Translations under genes and position numbers: made by a program | Shown here: piece after piece, positions 1 through 7,007 of the stretch | Position numbering within the stretch: position 1 is the stretch's first letter | How the letters are laid out: every line of letters starts with the position of its first letter | Assembly (NCBI GenBank): GCA_022823365.1 | Contig: JAJDXG010000043.1 | Location: 1 to 49,895 of the forward strand | DNA: 49,895 nt | Source: Gemmatimonadota bacterium | GTDB taxonomy: Bacteria > Gemmatimonadota > Gemmatimonadetes > Longimicrobiales > Gaopeijiaceae | Direction of reading: 5' to 3' | The notes under the pieces: generated by a model | The model's database searches: none | Told to the model about the DNA's origin: nothing | What the model saw: the letters and a program-made list of their open reading frames with translations, nothing else

Positions 1-80
1 CATCGGTGGACACGGTGCTGGCGCCCGTGGGTTCCCGCACCATCGCAGGCCACGAGGCGAACCTCCGGCGCGTGTCGTAG
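1..80 (+). CDS. 3' end of an unidentified gene, cut by the window edge
   Basis: Reading from base 3, twenty-five codons run to a TAG at 78-80 and end in the peptide AGHEANLRRVS. The composition (GC-rich third positions, balanced residues) looks like real coding sequence, and the other two forward frames give Arg/Pro-rich peptides typical of shadows. Too little is present to name a family. The non-coding stretch that follows suggests this is the last gene of its unit. It could also be a chance frame, hence the low confidence. Confidence 0.4.
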   Translation, partial: SVDTVLAPVGSRTIAGHEANLRRVS

Positions 81-122
81 AGAGAGTTCGGAGATGCGAT
101 CATCATTCCTCTCAACGTGAGA

Positions 123-151
123 TTGTACAAAGACTTACGTACAAATATAAC
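123..151 (+). promoter_or_regulatory. Sigma-70-like promoter overlapped by an inverted repeat
   Basis: TTGTAC (123-128) and TATAAC (146-151) are separated by 17 bp, a good fit to -35/-10 hexamers in an otherwise GC-rich genome. TTGTAC also pairs with GTACAA (139-144) across 10 bp, giving a two-fold symmetric element inside the promoter, as for an autoregulated operator. No plausible gene begins just downstream on the plus strand, so it may be a relic of a lost gene or drive a short RNA. Promoter function is inference. Confidence 0.35.
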
Positions 152-317
152 GCCACTGAAATCGGCCTCTCAGGATGCCCTGTATTGGTCGAAAAGGGGT
201 CGGGAGACCTTCGAAGGAGGCAGCTGCCTGCGAATGCCGTCAGCGGGTCCGCCAGCGCCTCTGGCGGGTCAGGGAAGATGGGATCTCGGGGTTCGCCACA
301 TCGCGGAGCCCAGATTC

Positions 318-535
318 GTCAATGGCAGAATGGGACGGCCGAATGTGACTTTGAGCCATCGTGGTTCCTGCCAGCGGGGAGTTGCGAGATCCGGGCGTGT
401 CAATGGCAGAATGGGACACGCGCATGTGAATCCGGGACGCGGCGCGGACATGCCGCCCACTCCGACCCCGCCAATGGCGCGAGCGACCTTTCCTCGATGG
501 GGAAGGCGAAATGCCCGTCAACGGGCGGAAGCGAC
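318..535. repeat. Spaced ~19 bp direct repeats, possible remnant IS21-family end
   Basis: GTCAATGGCAGAATGGGAC occurs exactly at 318-336 and 399-417 (81 bp apart). Both copies are followed six bases later by ATGTGA. A related but decayed version sits at 517-535 (13 of 19 bases match), and more distant fragments with AATGG lie between. Multiple short repeats within the ends are characteristic of IS21-family elements, and this motif resembles those ends as I remember them. No transposase gene remains here, so the assignment is tentative. Confidence 0.4.
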
Positions 536-577
536 TGCCCGCTAATGGGCCAGACCCGGCGAGACAGCAAGGTCAGC

Positions 578-1501
578 CTACCGGCCGATCACGGCGCCTG
601 GCGCGCCCGGGTCGGCCGACATCGGTTCGTCGCGGCTCACCACGACCGTGGCCGATTCCGCGATCAGCGGGTCGGGACCGGTCACTACGTCGTGGTCCTT
701 GTCCGGATAGTCGAGCCGGGAGAGGAAAAACTGCATCGCGGCGATGCGCGCGCGCTTCTTGTCGTCCGACTTGATCACCGTCCAGGGCGCGTCCGCCGTG
801 TCGGTATAGAAGAACATCGCCTCCTTGGCCTGCGTGTAGCTGTCCCACTTGTTCAGCGACGCCAGGTCGACCGGAGAGATCTTCCATTGCTTGAGGGGGT
901 CGGTGCTGCGGCGCTCGAAGCGGTACGCCTGCTCGTCCTGCGACACCGAGAAATAGAACTTGAAGAGCAGGATGCCGCTGTTGACCAGCATGCGCTCCAT
1001 CTCCGGGCACTGGCGCAGGAACTCGAGGTACTCCTGGCCGGTGCAGAATCCCATGACCCGCTCGACCCCGGCGCGGTTGTACCACGACCGGTCGAAGAGC
1101 ACCATTTCCCCCGCGGTCGGCAGGTGCCGGATGTAGCGCTGGAAGTACCACTGTCCCCGCTCCACATCGCTCGGCTTGTCGAGTGCGACGACGCGCGCGC
1201 CGCGCGGATTCAGATGCTCCATGAACCGCTTGATGGTCCCGCCCTTGCCCGCAGCGTCCCGGCCCTCGAAGAGGATGACCACCTTCCTCCCGGAGCGTCT
1301 CACCCAGCGCTGGACTTTCAGCAGCTCGACCTGGAGACCGGCCTTGAGCCGCTCGTATTCCTTCCGCTTCATCTTGTCACGGTAGGGATAGACGCCATCG
1401 CGGAAGACGCGCTCGGTAGTGACCCGACCCCGCAGGTCGTCGGGACGCGCACCGGACGCGCTCGCATGGTCGCTGTTTCCTCCGATCATGTTGTCCGCCA
1501 T
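578..1501 (-). CDS. ppk2: Polyphosphate kinase 2 (PPK2 family)
   Basis: This 307-residue single-domain PPK2 transfers phosphate between polyphosphate and nucleoside phosphates in the cytoplasm. A P-loop Walker A motif (GRDAAGKGGT, about 80-89) is followed by Walker B (VLFDRSWYNRAG, about 134-145) and by the lid segment with SQDEQ and the FERR and LKQWK stretches, all typical of the family. The ATG at 1501 was chosen because a purine-rich GGGAGAG lies just upstream. The frame stays open further upstream but into the end of the preceding gene with implausible composition. It follows the TPR exoprotein gene by 35 bp, so the two may be co-transcribed. PPK2 proteins can favour ADP or GDP synthesis (class I) or AMP phosphorylation. 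One domain of this length suits class I or III, and which substrate is used cannot be read from the sequence. Confidence 0.93.
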   Translation of the reverse strand: MADNMIGGNSDHASASGARPDDLRGRVTTERVFRDGVYPYRDKMKRKEYERLKAGLQVELLKVQRWVRRSGRKVVILFEGRDAAGKGGTIKRFMEHLNPRGARVVALDKPSDVERGQWYFQRYIRHLPTAGEMVLFDRSWYNRAGVERVMGFCTGQEYLEFLRQCPEMERMLVNSGILLFKFYFSVSQDEQAYRFERRSTDPLKQWKISPVDLASLNKWDSYTQAKEAMFFYTDTADAPWTVIKSDDKKRARIAAMQFFLSRLDYPDKDHDVVTGPDPLIAESATVVVSRDEPMSADPGAPGAVIGR

Positions 1502-1536
1502 GATGCTCTCTCCCGTGTCCTGAACGGGCCCCACTG

Positions 1537-3111
1537 CTACCGCGAACCGCCCGCGCGCGCTTCCACCAGCCCGGGGACCTCTTCGTCGGCTGTGGACCAC
1601 GCCTGCGCCAGGGCGGCGTAGGCTTCGCGCGCGGCGGCGTTGTCTCCGAGGGCCGTCGCTGTGCGCGCCAGCCCCAGCAGCGACTGCGTGCGCTGGGGCG
1701 TGCGGGCAAGCTGGTCGCGCCACGCCGGGAACGCTTCCTGCTGGCGCCCCAGAGCGGCCAGCTCCACTGCAAGCAGTTCGTGGGGCGGCATGAGCGTGGT
1801 CGGAGGGCCGAACTCATAGGGAAGGGCTTCCTCCTGCCGGGCCGCCTCCCTGAGGAGCGCGATGCCTGCCTCCGAATCGCCCGCCGCCAGCGCGAACAGG
1901 GCGTCCAGCTCGGTCAGGAGGATGGCGTGCCGCGGGTTGCCCTCGTCGCCGGGTTCTCCGTGGCGCGCCCGCAGCTGCAGCGCGCGCTCCACATCGCCCG
2001 TGCGCAGGGCGGCGAGGGCGTCGACGAAGTCGTTGGGGAGTGCCAGCGCGGAAAACGCCGTCAGGTCGGCTGAAATCTCTCCGGCTCGCGCCCAGTCGCC
2101 GGGGTCGATTACCGCGCGTGCCTTCATCTGCACGAAGTACGCGGCTTCGTCCGGGGCCGGCCCGTCCGCCATGCGCATCATGCACGCGGCCATCCCGTCG
2201 GCGGCGTCATCGAGGCGTCCCAACTGCAGATATCCGTAGTGCAGCCACGAAGTATAGTGACCGCACACGTTGGCCCGCTGTCCCCGGCGCGCCCGCGCCG
2301 CGTTCTGCACGTCGCGGGCGCGGACGTTCGCCGAGACCACGTCCTCCCACAGGCCCATGGCCACGAAGATGTGGGACGTCATGTGCTGCGCGTGGCCGGC
2401 GTCCGGCGCGATTCGCGAGTACGCCCGTGCGGCGGGGAGGCCCAGGGGAGCGTGGATGGGGTCGTCGAAGGCGTGGATGACGTAGTGGGCGGCGCCCGGG
2501 TGCATCGGGTTCTCCTCGAGCACCGGCTGGGCTACGGCGGCCGCCTTCATGTAGATGGCGAAGTCGCGCCCGCCATGCGCCGTGCCGAGCAGCGAAAGCG
2601 CGTAGAAGGTGCGCGCGTCCTCGTCCTCAGGGTACTTCTCGGCCAGCCGCCTCATCGCGTCGCGATACCGGAAGTCCCGCTCCTCCTTGGAGCCCTCGCC
2701 GTAGAGCACCTCCACCGTCTCCAGCCAGTCCCTCTCGCGCTGGGTGGGAACGCGGGCAAGCCGGTCGGCGGGGGTCGGCGCGAAGGCGGCGAGCACGGCC
2801 AGCGCCGCCTCACGGTCCTGCTCCATCCAGATCGGATGGTTGAAGGTTTGGGCCTCGCCCCAGTACGCCATCGCGAAATCGGGGTCGACCTCGCGTGCGC
2901 TCCTGAAGCTGGCCGCGGCATCCTCGTATTCGAAGTTGTGCAGGAACAGCAGCCCGGCTTCGAAGTGCGGCTGAGCCTCGGGGGACCCCGACGTAGGGAA
3001 GTTCACCGTCCCGAGCCCCTGCGCGCCTGCCGACGCCGGGGCGAGGATGCGGAGCAGGGCACCGAGGACCAGGATGGTCTTCCCGGAAACCGTCCAGGCG
3101 CGAGCGTTCAT
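1537..3111 (-). CDS. Secreted tetratricopeptide-repeat protein
   Basis: The 524-residue protein starts with a hydrophobic signal segment ending near ASAGAQG, so it is probably exported. Helical TPR-like units follow: one at about 48-85 (HFEAGLLFLHNFEYEDAAAS), others mid-protein, and a last group near the C-terminus (RTQSLLGLARTATALGDNAA). A conserved central part includes HPGAAHYVIHAFDDP and GHAQHMTSHIFVAMGLW, features I associate with a family of TPR exoproteins in environmental bacteria whose role is unknown to me. The start is supported by AAGGAA about eight bases upstream. It is transcribed away from the acetyltransferase gene and leads into ppk2. The upstream gap contains TATAAT at 3149-3154, without a properly spaced -35 on either strand. 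No enzymatic motif is evident. Confidence 0.8.
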   Translation of the reverse strand: MNARAWTVSGKTILVLGALLRILAPASAGAQGLGTVNFPTSGSPEAQPHFEAGLLFLHNFEYEDAAASFRSAREVDPDFAMAYWGEAQTFNHPIWMEQDREAALAVLAAFAPTPADRLARVPTQRERDWLETVEVLYGEGSKEERDFRYRDAMRRLAEKYPEDEDARTFYALSLLGTAHGGRDFAIYMKAAAVAQPVLEENPMHPGAAHYVIHAFDDPIHAPLGLPAARAYSRIAPDAGHAQHMTSHIFVAMGLWEDVVSANVRARDVQNAARARRGQRANVCGHYTSWLHYGYLQLGRLDDAADGMAACMMRMADGPAPDEAAYFVQMKARAVIDPGDWARAGEISADLTAFSALALPNDFVDALAALRTGDVERALQLRARHGEPGDEGNPRHAILLTELDALFALAAGDSEAGIALLREAARQEEALPYEFGPPTTLMPPHELLAVELAALGRQQEAFPAWRDQLARTPQRTQSLLGLARTATALGDNAAAREAYAALAQAWSTADEEVPGLVEARAGGSR

Positions 3112-3309
3112 CTGGCTGATTCCTTCGATGGTTGAGGATCGGGCTTCGTATAATGTCTGCCGACCTCGGGAGAGGCGCCAGAGCGCGTGGTTGCGCAGTT
3201 TGGTCGATTCCGCGGGCGGGCTTAGGTTCCTGACGCTCGCGATGGACGCAGCCGCCGCTGGTCAACCTGCGGAGAGCCCGATGCCCGACGTATCTCTGGG
3301 TTGTTTCCC

Positions 3310-3828
3310 GTGACGCGCCCCGCATCCGCGCGGGTCACCTTTCGTCCCCTGGTTCCGGCGGACTGGCCGGAGGTGGCCGAGATCTACCGGCAGGGAATCG
3401 AATCCGGCGACGCCACCTTCGAGACCGAAGTCCCGACCTGGGATTCCTGGAACGCGGGCCGCAGCCCTGATTGCCGGATCGTCGCGGAGATGCACGGCCG
3501 GACCGTTGGGTTTGCGGTGCTCAGCCCGATATCGGGCCGCTGCGTGTACGACGGCGTGCGCGAGGTGACGATCTACATTGCGGAATCGGCCCGGGGCCGA
3601 GGCGTGGGAAGTGCACTGCTGCGCGAGCTCGTCGCCGACACCGAGGCATCGGACATCTGGACCCTCGAGGCGGGCATCTTCCCGGAGAACCGGGCCTCGA
3701 TCCGGATTTTCGAGCGGTGCGGATTCCGCATTCTCGGCACGCACGAGCGCCTGGGCCGGTTTCATGACGGCCGCTGGCGTGATGTCGTGCTCATGGAGCG
3801 GCGAAGCTGGGTCGCGGGAGTGGACTGA
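3310..3828 (+). CDS. GNAT acetyltransferase, phosphinothricin acetyltransferase-like
   Basis: A 172-residue GNAT-fold N-acetyltransferase. The acetyl-CoA pyrophosphate-binding loop is seen as ARGRGVGSALL, preceded by the beta-strand REVTIYIAESA. The C-terminal NRASIRIFERCGFRILGTHERLG is typical of the Pat/Bar group that acetylates phosphinothricin or methionine-sulfone-like amines. Chromosomal members often act on other small amines, so the substrate is inferred only. I favour the GTG at 3310 (VTRPASARVTF...), because family members start a few residues before the first strand. A TTG at 3301 in the same frame would add three residues. The MFS exporter gene begins 8 bp downstream, suggesting a two-gene unit perhaps dealing with an antimetabolite, a context-based guess. 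Confidence 0.85.
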   Translation: MTRPASARVTFRPLVPADWPEVAEIYRQGIESGDATFETEVPTWDSWNAGRSPDCRIVAEMHGRTVGFAVLSPISGRCVYDGVREVTIYIAESARGRGVGSALLRELVADTEASDIWTLEAGIFPENRASIRIFERCGFRILGTHERLGRFHDGRWRDVVLMERRSWVAGVD

Positions 3829-3836
3829 CGATTCCG

Positions 3837-5063
3837 ATGGCAGCCTCCCCCCCGGCGTCGTCCCGGTCGCCTGCGAGCGGCCGGAGCGCGCTCACGGTCG
3901 CGGTCACGCTGACCGTGGCCCACTTGGCGAACGACGCCTACGTCGCCTTCCTGCACCCACTCCTGCCGCGTCTGATGGACAAGCTGGGTCTGTCCATCGC
4001 GGCGGCGGCCGTGCTGAGCGTGATCCTCTCGCTGGCGTCGTCTCTTCCGCAGCCGGTCATGGGATACCTCGCCGACCGCGTGGGCCGGCGCTGGCTGGTG
4101 GCGCTCGGGCCCATCGTCTCCGGCATCTTCCTCAGCCTTATCGGACTCGCGCCGACCTTCGGCGTGCTGATCGCGCTGCTGACGCTGGGCGGGCTCGGGA
4201 GCGCCTTCTTCCATCCGCCGGCGGTGTCCCTTGCAGGCCGAGTATCGGAGGGGAAGGGGAGCGGTCTGCGCGTGTCCATCTTTTCGTTTGGCGGACACCT
4301 GGGCTTCGCGATCGGACCGGTCACCGCTGTGGCCATCGTCGGTGCCTTCACCCTGGAGGGCCTCTGGGTGGCGATGTTCCCCGGCATCCTGATCGGGCTC
4401 GCGACCCTGGCGTTTCTTCCTCGCCCCGTGCGAGGCCGCGTTCCCGTGCCGCCGCCCTCGCCGCGGCAGGTGCTGCGCGCGCTCGCGGGCCCGCTCGGGC
4501 TGGTCTTCGGCATCAGCGCGCTCGGGGCGTTCGTCCAGCGCACCCTCCTGACCCTGTACCCCATCGTCGTCGACCAGACGGGCGGCTCGGAGGCCCTCGG
4601 GGCGGCTTCGCTCAGCGTCTACCTGGCGCTTCAGGCGGGCGGGACCATCTTCGCCGGTCTGCTGACCGATCGGATCGACCGTACCCGCCTGCTGGCGGGG
4701 ATCTGCATGCTTGCCGCCCCCGCGCACTTCCTGGCGGTCTACCTTCCACCGGGGGGTGTCGCGGCCTTCCTGGCTCTGGGCTTCGCGGGGCTGCTCAACA
4801 TGGCCGTACTCCCTCCGACGGTGGTCATCGCCCAGGAGATCCTTCCCACCGGGGCCAGCATAGGCTCCGGGATCGTCATGGGGCTGGCGTGGGGCGCGGG
4901 CGCGCTGGGGGTGGCGTTCGTGGGCGCCCTCGGAGACGTGGTGGGGCCGCGGGAGGCGGCGCTCGCCGTCATGCCTATGTTCCTGGTGGGAGCGCTGCTG
5001 GCCCTGCACCCGGCGCTGCGGCCACACGCCCGCTCGGGTGCGTCGGCGGCATCGGGGCGCTGA
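3837..5063 (+). CDS. MFS transporter, fosmidomycin-resistance (Fsr)-like
   Basis: A 408-residue inner-membrane protein with about twelve hydrophobic segments in two halves. The loop after the second segment carries the MFS signature-like YLADRVGRRW (about 77-86), and the equivalent loop in the second half reads LLTDRIDRTRLL. The N-terminal VAHLANDAYVAFLHPLLPRL and FFHPPAVSLAGRVS closely resemble the Fsr group of efflux proteins, which export fosmidomycin and perhaps other compounds by proton antiport. The gene is 8 bp after the acetyltransferase and in the same direction, so the pair may be a small resistance or export unit. The actual substrate is unknown. Confidence 0.87.
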   Translation: MAASPPASSRSPASGRSALTVAVTLTVAHLANDAYVAFLHPLLPRLMDKLGLSIAAAAVLSVILSLASSLPQPVMGYLADRVGRRWLVALGPIVSGIFLSLIGLAPTFGVLIALLTLGGLGSAFFHPPAVSLAGRVSEGKGSGLRVSIFSFGGHLGFAIGPVTAVAIVGAFTLEGLWVAMFPGILIGLATLAFLPRPVRGRVPVPPPSPRQVLRALAGPLGLVFGISALGAFVQRTLLTLYPIVVDQTGGSEALGAASLSVYLALQAGGTIFAGLLTDRIDRTRLLAGICMLAAPAHFLAVYLPPGGVAAFLALGFAGLLNMAVLPPTVVIAQEILPTGASIGSGIVMGLAWGAGALGVAFVGALGDVVGPREAALAVMPMFLVGALLALHPALRPHARSGASAASGR

Positions 5064-5154
5064 CGCGTGCGGGTGTGGTAGGTTGCCTTGGCGGCCGTCT
5101 CGCCGGTCCACCATTCTCACGCGAATGTCCCCAGCTCTCGGGAGGGAATCCCTC

Positions 5155-6090
5155 ATGCGCCGTGCCGTTCCGATCCTCGCCCTCTGGTTCGCGCTCCCGG
5201 CCGGCTTCGCCGCCGCGCAGGAACCCGAACTGCCGCCGATCCTCAAGGTCCGCAACTATCTTCCCCACATGACCCGGCCCGAGGTCGAAGACCTCCTCAC
5301 CCGGACGGACATGGTCATCTTTCCGGTGGGCGCGCTCGAGCAGCACGGCACCCACCTGCCGATCGGCACCGACTACCTGAACGGAGTGGAACGCGCCAAG
5401 AGGATAGCCCAGCGGGCCGACGTGCTGGTGGCGCCCATCCTGCTGCCCGGGCAGTCACCCTACCACATGGAATTCGCGGGCACCGTGACCTTGTCCTCGA
5501 CGCTGGTTCAGGAGGTTTATGTTGAATCTGCAAAAAGTCTTATGCGTCATGGTTTCAAGCGTTTTCTGGTTTTGAACGCCCATGGTGGGAACCGAGCCAT
5601 TACGACCTTCATCGTGGATCGCATCAACCAGGAAACGGAGGGAATCGCGGTCGATCTGAATGCCGCCTCCGGCCCGTTCATGGTTCGCGATCCGGACCCT
5701 CAGCCGACTCCGGCGCCTGCCGTGCTCGACCGCCATGGAGGCACCGGAGAGACCTCCAGATCGCTCTACCTGATCCCCGAGCTGGTGGACATGGACGCCG
5801 TCGAGGTCGCGCAGGTGACCATGCCCGCGCACCTGCAAGCCATGCTGCCCGAGGTGCTCGCCGGAGATCCGACCGCGCTCGCGGTGTTCCTGGCGGAGGG
5901 ACTCAAGGACGAGTCCACCGGGAAGGGGACGTCGGCCGCGCAGATGTCCACAACCGGCGTCTGGGGAGCGCGCGATCCCGCCGAGGCGAGCGTCGAACGG
6001 GGGCGGAACATGGCCGAGGCCGCCGTGGAGGCGGCTGTGGCGTTCATCGAGCGATGGAACGAACTGAGGCCCCCGGGCACGGGGCGGTAG
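5155..6090 (+). CDS. Secreted creatininase-family amidohydrolase
   Basis: The 311-residue protein starts with a signal peptide (RRAVPILALWFALPAGFAAAQ) and continues as a creatininase-fold metalloenzyme. Metal and active-site motifs are VGALEQHGTHLPIGTD (about 58-73), NAHGGN (141-146) and HGGTGETS. The family hydrolyses cyclic or linear amides (creatinine, or formamides in cofactor pathways). A secreted version is typical of several environmental phyla and its substrate is unknown. The ATG at 5155 follows a GGGAGGG Shine-Dalgarno; an in-frame upstream extension overlaps the transporter gene and looks non-coding. Codons 121-140 (5515-5573) are strikingly A/T-ending although the protein remains family-like (see findings). 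Gap to the upstream transporter gene is 91 bp. Confidence 0.88.
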   Translation: MRRAVPILALWFALPAGFAAAQEPELPPILKVRNYLPHMTRPEVEDLLTRTDMVIFPVGALEQHGTHLPIGTDYLNGVERAKRIAQRADVLVAPILLPGQSPYHMEFAGTVTLSSTLVQEVYVESAKSLMRHGFKRFLVLNAHGGNRAITTFIVDRINQETEGIAVDLNAASGPFMVRDPDPQPTPAPAVLDRHGGTGETSRSLYLIPELVDMDAVEVAQVTMPAHLQAMLPEVLAGDPTALAVFLAEGLKDESTGKGTSAAQMSTTGVWGARDPAEASVERGRNMAEAAVEAAVAFIERWNELRPPGTGR

Positions 6091-6296
6091 CGTCCGGCCG
6101 TCACCCACGCCACCGGCGCGACCCTGTCACCATTCGTGCCACCGGCGCGCAATCACCCCCTGCGGTGCCCTTCCCGTTGACCCGAACGGAGCGCAAGGAT
6201 TAGGTTTTGCGCGGCGTTCCCCGGACTCGCCTGCGAATCCGTGCGAGCCGTGGGTGAACGCGACGGAATCCCGCACCATCCCCACACACGCGCTTC

Positions 6297-7007
6297 ATGT
6301 CCAAGTATTCCCGACGTCCCGGCCCGGGAGGGCCGGCCCCCAGCGGGCCCGACGAGGACGATCTCTTTACCAGCCGGGTCCTCGAACTCACGGTCTGGGC
6401 GCAGAACAACGCCCAGACCCTGATCTTCGCGGGCATCGTGGTTGCCCTCGCCATAGGCGCGACCGTCTACTACTTCAATTTCAGCGAGACGCGCGAGAAC
6501 CAGAGCGCTCTTGAACTTGAGCAGATCCATCAGGTCGTGGGGGTGGTCAGCACCGAAGAGACGCTCGCCGAACTGAACCGGTTCCTGGAACGCTTCGAAG
6601 ACGCCGCCAGTACGGCCGAAGCCCGGCTCCTCCTGGGTCAGGTCCAGCTGGAGAACGGGAATGTCCAGGGGGCCATCGACGCGCTGCAGCCGCTCCGCGG
6701 CCGTCTCGGGGAACCGGTGGCGCTACAGGCCGGCTTCCTTCTGGGCGCCGCCTACGAGGAGCAGGGTCTGTGGGACGAAGCCGTGGCGACCTATCTCGAG
6801 GTCGCCGACGAGACCGACCTGGGCTTCCAGTTGCGCAACGCGCTCTCCGACGCGGCCCGCGTGCGCGCGGCGCAGGGTCGCTATGCCGAAGCCGAGGAGC
6901 TGCTGGGCACTCTCCTGGACGAACTGGACGCAGCCGACCCCGGCCGGGGCGTCATCGAGATGCGCCTGGCTGAAATGCGCGCTCGTCGGACGCCGTCCGG
7001 GGGTTGA
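6297..7007 (+). CDS. Membrane-anchored TPR protein (YfgM/TPR_21-like)
   Basis: The 236-residue protein has a short polar N-terminus, one transmembrane helix (about 41-60, TLIFAGIVVALAIGATVYYF) and a periplasmic TPR region with repeats such as EARLLLGQVQLENGNVQGAI and AGFLLGAAYEEQGLWDEAVAT. This layout matches the YfgM-like family, which in E. coli associates with the Sec translocon and chaperones; that role here is inferred. No strong Shine-Dalgarno precedes the ATG. The 206 bp upstream of it holds a 12-bp direct repeat GCCACCGGCGCG at 6109-6120 and 6138-6149. Its last 56 bp overlap the end of the convergent M23 peptidase gene. Confidence 0.78.
   Translation: MSKYSRRPGPGGPAPSGPDEDDLFTSRVLELTVWAQNNAQTLIFAGIVVALAIGATVYYFNFSETRENQSALELEQIHQVVGVVSTEETLAELNRFLERFEDAASTAEARLLLGQVQLENGNVQGAIDALQPLRGRLGEPVALQAGFLLGAAYEEQGLWDEAVATYLEVADETDLGFQLRNALSDAARVRAAQGRYAEAEELLGTLLDELDAADPGRGVIEMRLAEMRARRTPSGG

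Larger units (their letters stand above)
81..577. other. Gene-poor stretch with operator-like site and degenerate repeats
   Basis: No convincing gene lies between the CDS tail and the end of the PPK2 gene. Frames that stay open here are low-complexity and lack start signals. The stretch holds an AT-rich promoter-like site with an inverted repeat (123-151), two near-identical repeats (318-336 and 399-417) with a degenerate relative near 517-535, and a small perfect inverted repeat GCCCGT-CA-ACGGGC at 513-526. It lies downstream of PPK2 on the minus strand, so the 513-526 repeat may sit in that transcript's 3' end. Confidence 0.6.

Noticed and set aside
81..577. IS21 transposase genes (istA/istB) in the left gap
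   Set aside because: Only end-like repeats are seen; no DDE transposase or AAA+ helper motif can be read in any frame.
185..1621. Long plus-strand open frame opposite PPK2
   Set aside because: It is antisense to a clear PPK2 gene, His/Arg/Leu-rich with no domain; long shadow frames are expected at this GC content.
3762..5255. 497-codon minus-strand frame opposite the MFS transporter
   Set aside because: Arg/Gln/His-rich translation with no hydrophobic pattern; the transporter on the plus strand explains the conservation.
6091..6296. Sigma-54 promoter suggested by TGGCACGAATGGT on the minus strand
   Set aside because: The -12 TTGC element is missing at the required spacing and the direction points away from any gene start.
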